A stretch of DNA of 18,237 nucleotides from an uncultured Neomegalonema sp. (lineage in GTDB: Bacteria; Pseudomonadota; Alphaproteobacteria; Rhodobacterales; Rhodobacteraceae), in the NCBI GenBank assembly GCA_937944035.1, contig CALDZQ010000247.1:1-18237 (forward strand). Reading direction: 5' to 3'. The first letter of the stretch is position 1; the number at the start of each line of letters is the position of its first letter. Below, piece by piece: positions 14,352-18,237 of this stretch. Made by a program: the position numbers and the translations under genes. Below the pieces are notes generated by a model. The model ran no database searches. It saw nothing but the letters and a program-made list of their open reading frames with translations, and was not told the origin of the DNA.

Positions 14352-14451
14352 TTTAAGTGCTGGAGATGGAGTGTAGTGCGTACAGTATTGTTAGTAAACG
14401 AATGCGCCCAAACTTTGACGGTTCGTAACATCCTGAAAGAACTGTGTACGC

Positions 14452-14472
14452 TGTTGTGAGTACGTGACAACA
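14452..14472. promoter_or_regulatory. 21-nt operator-like palindrome just after tadA
   Basis: TGTTGT (14452-14457) and ACAACA (14467-14472) are perfect 6-bp arms around a 9-nt centre that is partly symmetric. It begins 8 nt beyond the tadA stop. It may be a hairpin at the end of the tadA transcript or a regulator site for the LysE-type gene; no U-run follows. Confidence 0.35.
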
Positions 14473-14479
14473 AATTACT

Positions 14480-14950
14480 CTAACGCTTTGACCTGAAAAA
14501 ATCTTTTAAAATCACACTACAAGCCTCTTCCGCGATTCCCGGATACAGTTCCGGCCGGTGATGTGTCGTCTTATGCGTATAGATCTGCGGCCCTGCCTCA
14601 ATCCCGCCACTTTTGGGATCGCTTGCCCCGTAATAAACCGATCCGACATGCGCCCAGGCAATCGCGGAGGCGCACATCGGGCAGGGTTCCAGCGTCACCC
14701 ACAGCGCGCATCCGGTCAGACGATCCGCGCCCAATTTCGCGCAAGCCTCACGAATAACCAGTATTTCCGCATGGGCTGTCGGATCATGCCGCGCGCGGGT
14801 CTCGTTTCCGGCCTGCGCCAGCACCGTACCGTCCGGCCCCACCAGCACCGCGCCCACGGGCACTTCGCCCCGCGCCGCCGCCGTTTTCGCCTCATCCAGG
14901 GCGCGGCCCATATGGCTGGTAAAATCTGCCTGTTTCATCCGCACAAACAT
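14480..14950 (-). CDS. tadA: tRNA adenosine(34) deaminase TadA
   Basis: TadA converts A34 to inosine in tRNA-Arg(ACG), and it is essential in many bacteria. The 156-residue protein shows the zinc-dependent deaminase motifs: HAE (H60-A61-E62, with catalytic Glu62) and PCPMC (C90 and C93). It also has GEVPVGAVLV near residue 28 and the C-terminal helix EEACSVILKDFFRSKR. Length and motifs fit the family. ATG 14950 and ATG 14938 are both possible starts; neither has a clear ribosome site. It is divergent from the pseudouridine synthase gene with only 35 nt between the start codons, where both promoters must be compressed or overlap. Confidence 0.95.
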   Translation of the reverse strand: MFVRMKQADFTSHMGRALDEAKTAAARGEVPVGAVLVGPDGTVLAQAGNETRARHDPTAHAEILVIREACAKLGADRLTGCALWVTLEPCPMCASAIAWAHVGSVYYGASDPKSGGIEAGPQIYTHKTTHHRPELYPGIAEEACSVILKDFFRSKR

Positions 14951-14985
14951 AGCGCAAATGTCGGCGCTCTGCTATCGCTCAGCCC

Positions 14986-16023
14986 ATGAAAACCACTGAA
15001 AAAGCCGAGCGAATCGCAAAAGTCCTGTCTCGCGCCGGGGTTGCGTCACGCCGGGATGCAGAGAAAATGATCCTCGCGGGCCGCGTCGCTGTGAACAGTG
15101 AGCGCCTTGAAACGCCTGCGGTCACGGTCACGTCCAACGACATCATAACCGTCGATGGCAAGCCGATTGCCGATCCCGATCCGCCCCGCGTTTGGAAATA
15201 CCACAAACCCTCCGGCGAGGTGACGACGGCGCGGGATGAAAAAGACCGCAAAACCGTGTTCGACAGCCTGCCCATAGATATGCCCCGCGTCATGCCCATC
15301 GGCCGCCTCGACATCACCTCCGAAGGTCTGTTGCTGCTCACCAATGACGGTGAGCTTAAGCGCCGTCTTGAGCTGCCTTCGACCGGATGGCTGCGCAGGT
15401 ATCGCGTCCGCGTTCACGGAAGAGTTACCGATGATCTGGTAGAACCTCTCCTCAGAGGGATCACCGTTGAGGGCGTAAAGTATCAGCCGATGGAAGTGCA
15501 ATTTGACCGCCAACAGGGCGCAAATGCTTGGCTGACCGTGGCCTTGCGCGAGGGCAAGAACCGCGAGATCCGTAAAGCGATGGAAGCCATCGGCGTGTCC
15601 GTCAACCGCCTGATCCGAGTCTCCTACGGCCCGTTCCAACTCGGCGATCTGCGCGTCGGCGGTGTCGAGGAGGTGCGCTCCCGCGCCCTCAAGGAACAGC
15701 TCAACCTCTCCGACGTGGAGCGCCAGCGCCGCGAGGAAGCGGGCCACGAAGCCCAAGACGCGCCCAAACCAATCGAGGCGACCACCGTGCGCGCCTCAAG
15801 CGCCCGTCGCGGCAAATCCCAACCCGCCCTCGTCACCAAAGCCCCCGGCGGCGGCAGGCCCAAATCCACATCGCGCACCCTCAGCACCAGCCCGGACGAG
15901 GTCAACGCCTCCGCCCCGCGCGCCAAACCCGCCCGCAAAGGCCCGGTGCGCAAGCAAAGCACCCGCAACCAACCACCCGCAAAATCAGGCTCCACCAAGA
16001 CAGGCAAGGACAAGCGCCGATGA
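14986..16023 (+). CDS. rluB: RluB/RsuA-family pseudouridine synthase with a long basic tail
   Basis: This enzyme isomerises a uridine of 23S rRNA (RluB type) or 16S rRNA (RsuA type) to pseudouridine. The 345-residue protein has an N-terminal S4 RNA-binding domain (about 8-55, IAKVLSRAGVASRRDAEKMI). The catalytic domain has D109 in GRLDITSEGLLLLTND and the family segments RRYRVRVHGRV and LREGKNREIRKAMEAIGVSVNRLIRVSYGPFQL (to about 219). From about 245 to the end is a Lys/Arg/Pro/Ser-rich, low-complexity tail of about 100 residues that probably binds RNA nonspecifically. No clear ribosome site precedes the ATG, so it may have a very short leader. The stop overlaps the amidase start by 4 nt (ATGA). 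RluB is preferred over RsuA from overall resemblance, not certainty. Confidence 0.87.
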   Translation: MKTTEKAERIAKVLSRAGVASRRDAEKMILAGRVAVNSERLETPAVTVTSNDIITVDGKPIADPDPPRVWKYHKPSGEVTTARDEKDRKTVFDSLPIDMPRVMPIGRLDITSEGLLLLTNDGELKRRLELPSTGWLRRYRVRVHGRVTDDLVEPLLRGITVEGVKYQPMEVQFDRQQGANAWLTVALREGKNREIRKAMEAIGVSVNRLIRVSYGPFQLGDLRVGGVEEVRSRALKEQLNLSDVERQRREEAGHEAQDAPKPIEATTVRASSARRGKSQPALVTKAPGGGRPKSTSRTLSTSPDEVNASAPRAKPARKGPVRKQSTRNQPPAKSGSTKTGKDKRR

Positions 16024-16781
16024 GTGAACTCGCCGTCATCCAGCGACCATCGCCCAATTTCGACGCCCGTGAGGGAGAGATCGACATGATCGTCCTCCAT
16101 TACACAGGCATGGAGACGGGCGCCGGCGCGCTGGAGCGGCTGAGTGATGCGGAATCCAAAGTCTCCGCCCATTACGTGCTCGAAGAAGACGGCCGCCTCC
16201 ACAATCTTGTCCGCGAGGCAGACCGCGCATGGCACGCGGGCGTGTCCGGTTGGGGCGGGCGCGAATTGCTCAACGATTGCTCGATCGGTATCGAGATCGT
16301 CAATCCCGGCCACGAATGGGGCTACCGCGCGTTTCCCGAAGCGCAGATGGACGCGCTGCTCACCCTCGTCGCGGGCATTATGGCCCGCTGGTCGATCCCG
16401 CCGGAGCGTGTGTTGGGCCATTCCGACATCGCCCCCCGCCGCAAGGAAGACCCCGGCGAGTTGTTCGACTGGCCCCGCCTCGCCCGCGCCGGACTGGCCA
16501 TCTGGCCCGCCGCCGCCGATCGCGACACCATCCCCCGTATCCTTGATCCGGAGGGCATCGCCCGCCTCAGCGGTGCGTTGGAGACGGTTGGCTACGAGCT
16601 TGATGATTTCAGCAAAACCCTGCTCGCCTTCCGCCGCCGCTTCCGCCCCACAGCGTTAGACGGCCCGCCGGTGATCCACGATTTCCTCATCGCCCGCGAG
16701 GTCGCCAGCCGCTACCCCGCCAAGCGCCAAATAACCCGCGCCCCCCTCATCATCGACGGCTTCAACCCAGCAGACGTTTGA
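16020..16781 (+). CDS. N-acetylmuramoyl-L-alanine amidase (amidase_2, AmiD/AmpD type)
   Basis: This zinc amidase cleaves the bond between N-acetylmuramic acid and L-alanine in peptidoglycan or its fragments. The 253-residue protein has the ligands H27 (IVLHYTG), H134 (GHSDIAP) and D144 (RRKEDPG), with E92 (IGIEIVN) and K142 in the positions of AmpD E116 and K162. H72 (RAWHAGVS) is also conserved. The C-terminal part (about 180-240) contains a helical peptidoglycan-binding-like region (LDPEGIARLSGALETVGYEL), which is more like AmiD than AmpD. No signal peptide is visible, so it is cytoplasmic unless exported by another route. It starts within the pseudouridine synthase stop (ATGA overlap), so translation is coupled. 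It overlaps convergent pepN by 20 bp. Confidence 0.92.
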   Translation: MSELAVIQRPSPNFDAREGEIDMIVLHYTGMETGAGALERLSDAESKVSAHYVLEEDGRLHNLVREADRAWHAGVSGWGGRELLNDCSIGIEIVNPGHEWGYRAFPEAQMDALLTLVAGIMARWSIPPERVLGHSDIAPRRKEDPGELFDWPRLARAGLAIWPAAADRDTIPRILDPEGIARLSGALETVGYELDDFSKTLLAFRRRFRPTALDGPPVIHDFLIAREVASRYPAKRQITRAPLIIDGFNPADV

Positions 16782-18237
16782 GGATCTCGAACAAATCGCG
16801 TGAGCATTCGGGCCGTTTGATAAGGCGGTTCATCTCTGCCTGAATCATATGCTGACGCTTGTCGTCATAGCGCCGCCACGTCTCAAACGCCGTCCCCATC
16901 CGCGCCGCCGTCTGCGGGTTCACCCCGTCCAGCCACGCCAACTGCTCGGCAAAGAAGCGATAGCCGGAGCCGTCGGCGGCATGAAACTGCCAGTGGTTCG
17001 AGGCAAACCCGCCGATCAGCGAGCGGAAACGGTTCGGGTTGCGCCAGTCAATATCGCTGCGTAACCGCAGTTTCTTCACACGGGTAAGCGCATTCGCATC
17101 GGGAACCCGCGCTTGCATGGACAGCCATTTGTCCATCACCAGCATGTCCCGTTTCCACCGGGCCTCAAACGTGTCCAGCGCCGCCTGTGCGGCATCCCCG
17201 CCCATCCGCAGCAATGCCTCCAGGGCCGCCGCGCTGTCGGTCATATTATCCGCCGCATCGAACTGCGCCTGCGCCAGCGCGCGCACATCGTCTGTTTTCA
17301 GATGCGTCAGCATCCCCAGCGCCGAATTGCGCAGCGAGCGCTTGCCCGCACTTTGCGCATCAGGGCTGTACGCCCCCGTCACTTCATTCGCATGATACGC
17401 CGCCAGCAACGCCTCCCGCGCCGCATTGGCAATCGCCGTGTCCAGCGCCTGCTTGGCCGCATAAACCGCTTCGGGATCAACGCTGTGCCCCTGACCGGCC
17501 ACATGCGCGGCCAGCTCATCCTGCCCCGGTGTGCCCAGCAACAGCGCCAGAAACGCCGGATCACCACCCCGCTGCAACGCCGCATTCAACGCCTCAGGCA
17601 GGGCAGGGGCGATGGCCGCCCCGTTCACCGCCGTCTCCGTCATCGCCTTCAACGCCAGATCACGCCCCGCTTCCCAGCGGTTGAACGCATCCGCATCATG
17701 GGCCAGCAGCAACGCCCGCTCCGCATCATCGCGTTCGTAACTGACGATCACAGGGGCCGAGAACCCGCGCAGCAGCGACGGCGTCGGTTCCTCCGCTGCA
17801 CCCGTAAACGCAAACGTCTCCGACTCGCCCGTCACCTCCAGCACATGTGTGTCCCGCGCCGCACCATCCGGTCCGGTCAGGCTCAGCCGCTCGCCCGTGG
17901 CGGACAAAAAGCCGACCGCGAACGGAATATGCAGCGGCAACTTCCCGTCTTGTCCGGGCGTCGGCGGCGTGCTTTGCGTGATGTGCAACAGCGTCTCGCC
18001 CGTTGCTTTGTCATAGCCCATCGTCACCGACACACGCGGCGTTCCGGCTTGTGACCACCACCGCTTGAACTGTGTCAGATCACGCCCCGATGCTTCCTCG
18101 AAACAGACGGCGAAATCCTCAATCGTGCAGGCTTGCCCGTCATGGCGGTCGAAATACAGATCCAGCGCCTTGCGATACGTCTCCGCCCCGACCAGCGTGT
18201 GCAGCATCCGCACCACCTCGGCCCCTTTTTCATAGAC
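16762..18237 (-). CDS. pepN: aminopeptidase N, C-terminal part (5' end outside the window)
   Basis: PepN is a zinc M1-family aminopeptidase that removes N-terminal residues from peptides in the cytoplasm. The window holds the last 491 residues, beginning VYEKGAEVVRMLHTLVG, the conserved segment that follows the catalytic domain in E. coli PepN. Next come YFDRHDGQACTIEDF and FKRWWSQAGTPRVSV, and then a beta-sandwich and a long alpha-helical C-terminal domain (RDLALKAM, NPNRFRSLIGGFASN, HMIQAEMNRLIKRPECSRDLFEILKRLLG). The HExxH zinc site and the GAMEN exopeptidase motif lie beyond the window edge and cannot be checked. There is no frameshift in the visible part. The 3' end overlaps the amidase gene by 20 bp, tail to tail. 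Confidence 0.95.
   Translation of the reverse strand, partial: VYEKGAEVVRMLHTLVGAETYRKALDLYFDRHDGQACTIEDFAVCFEEASGRDLTQFKRWWSQAGTPRVSVTMGYDKATGETLLHITQSTPPTPGQDGKLPLHIPFAVGFLSATGERLSLTGPDGAARDTHVLEVTGESETFAFTGAAEEPTPSLLRGFSAPVIVSYERDDAERALLLAHDADAFNRWEAGRDLALKAMTETAVNGAAIAPALPEALNAALQRGGDPAFLALLLGTPGQDELAAHVAGQGHSVDPEAVYAAKQALDTAIANAAREALLAAYHANEVTGAYSPDAQSAGKRSLRNSALGMLTHLKTDDVRALAQAQFDAADNMTDSAAALEALLRMGGDAAQAALDTFEARWKRDMLVMDKWLSMQARVPDANALTRVKKLRLRSDIDWRNPNRFRSLIGGFASNHWQFHAADGSGYRFFAEQLAWLDGVNPQTAARMGTAFETWRRYDDKRQHMIQAEMNRLIKRPECSRDLFEILKRLLG

Noticed and set aside
14192..14473. 93-codon minus-strand open frame in the tadA-lysE gap
   Set aside because: It spans three inverted repeats, has no ribosome site and no recognisable similarity; the region looks noncoding.
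14241..14480. Possible SRP RNA (ffs) gene near tadA, as in Bacillus
   Set aside because: The conserved GGAAG/AGCA core of bacterial SRP RNA is not found on either strand.
15046..16421. Two long minus-strand open frames (236 and 265 codons) antisense to the pseudouridine synthase and amidase genes
   Set aside because: They mirror conserved codons of the plus-strand genes, and neither has a ribosome site or domain pattern.
17113..18054. 313-codon plus-strand open frame antisense to pepN, rich in Arg and Gln
   Set aside because: Composition is typical of a shadow frame in a GC-rich gene; the minus-strand frame matches PepN throughout and the antisense frame matches no family I recognise.
1..18237. 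CRISPR array, defence island or biosynthetic cluster
   Set aside because: No regularly spaced repeats and no Cas, restriction, toxin-antitoxin or modular synthase genes are present; the genes are mostly scattered housekeeping functions.

Overview
The window looks like the chromosome of an alphaproteobacterium. The evidence is an ethylmalonyl-CoA-pathway-type crotonyl-CoA carboxylase/reductase, an LdtR-like MarR regulator, a RodZ/IspG gene pair, a DUF2853 protein, an SdhE factor and a GatC/GatA pair, all with high GC and good matches to alphaproteobacterial families recalled from memory. No tRNA, rRNA, CRISPR array, IS element or phage gene was found. I count 18 protein genes, two of them cut by the window ends: gatA lacks only its stop codon on the left, and pepN lacks its N-terminal half on the right.

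Left part (1-4.3 kb): gatC and gatA, subunits of the Asp/Glu-tRNA amidotransferase, lie on the minus strand. They are separated by a 2.1 kb plus-strand gene for a vanadium-dependent haloperoxidase of the algal/cyanobacterial bromoperoxidase type. That gene has an AT-rich leader and its own promoter. It interrupts what is normally a tight gatC-gatA unit and is the most unusual part of the window.

Middle (4.3-8.6 kb): ccr lies on the minus strand and ends in a terminator whose loop carries the likely -10 box of gatC. A pair of 20-nt direct repeats sits just upstream of ccr. Next come the DUF2853 gene, tail to tail with the tRNA U34 hydroxylase gene trhO, then an XRE regulator with sdhE, then an LdtR-like MarR regulator.

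Centre (8.55-12 kb): a structured intergenic stretch, then rodZ, ispG and a GNAT acetyltransferase gene translationally coupled to ispG. A large imperfect palindrome separates this block from a Tat-exported intradiol dioxygenase gene on the minus strand.

Right (12.7-18.2 kb): a secreted six-TPR protein, a LysE-type exporter, a roughly 300-bp noncoding stretch rich in palindromes, tadA, a divergent rluB-type pseudouridine synthase coupled to a periplasmic-type amidase, and the 3' part of pepN. Several products concern tRNA/rRNA modification or decoding (GatCA, TrhO, TadA, RluB) and the envelope (RodZ, amidase, LdtR-like), but these are scattered housekeeping genes rather than one pathway. I see no convincing new multi-gene system. 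The best leads are the haloperoxidase insertion and several palindromic or structured intergenic elements.
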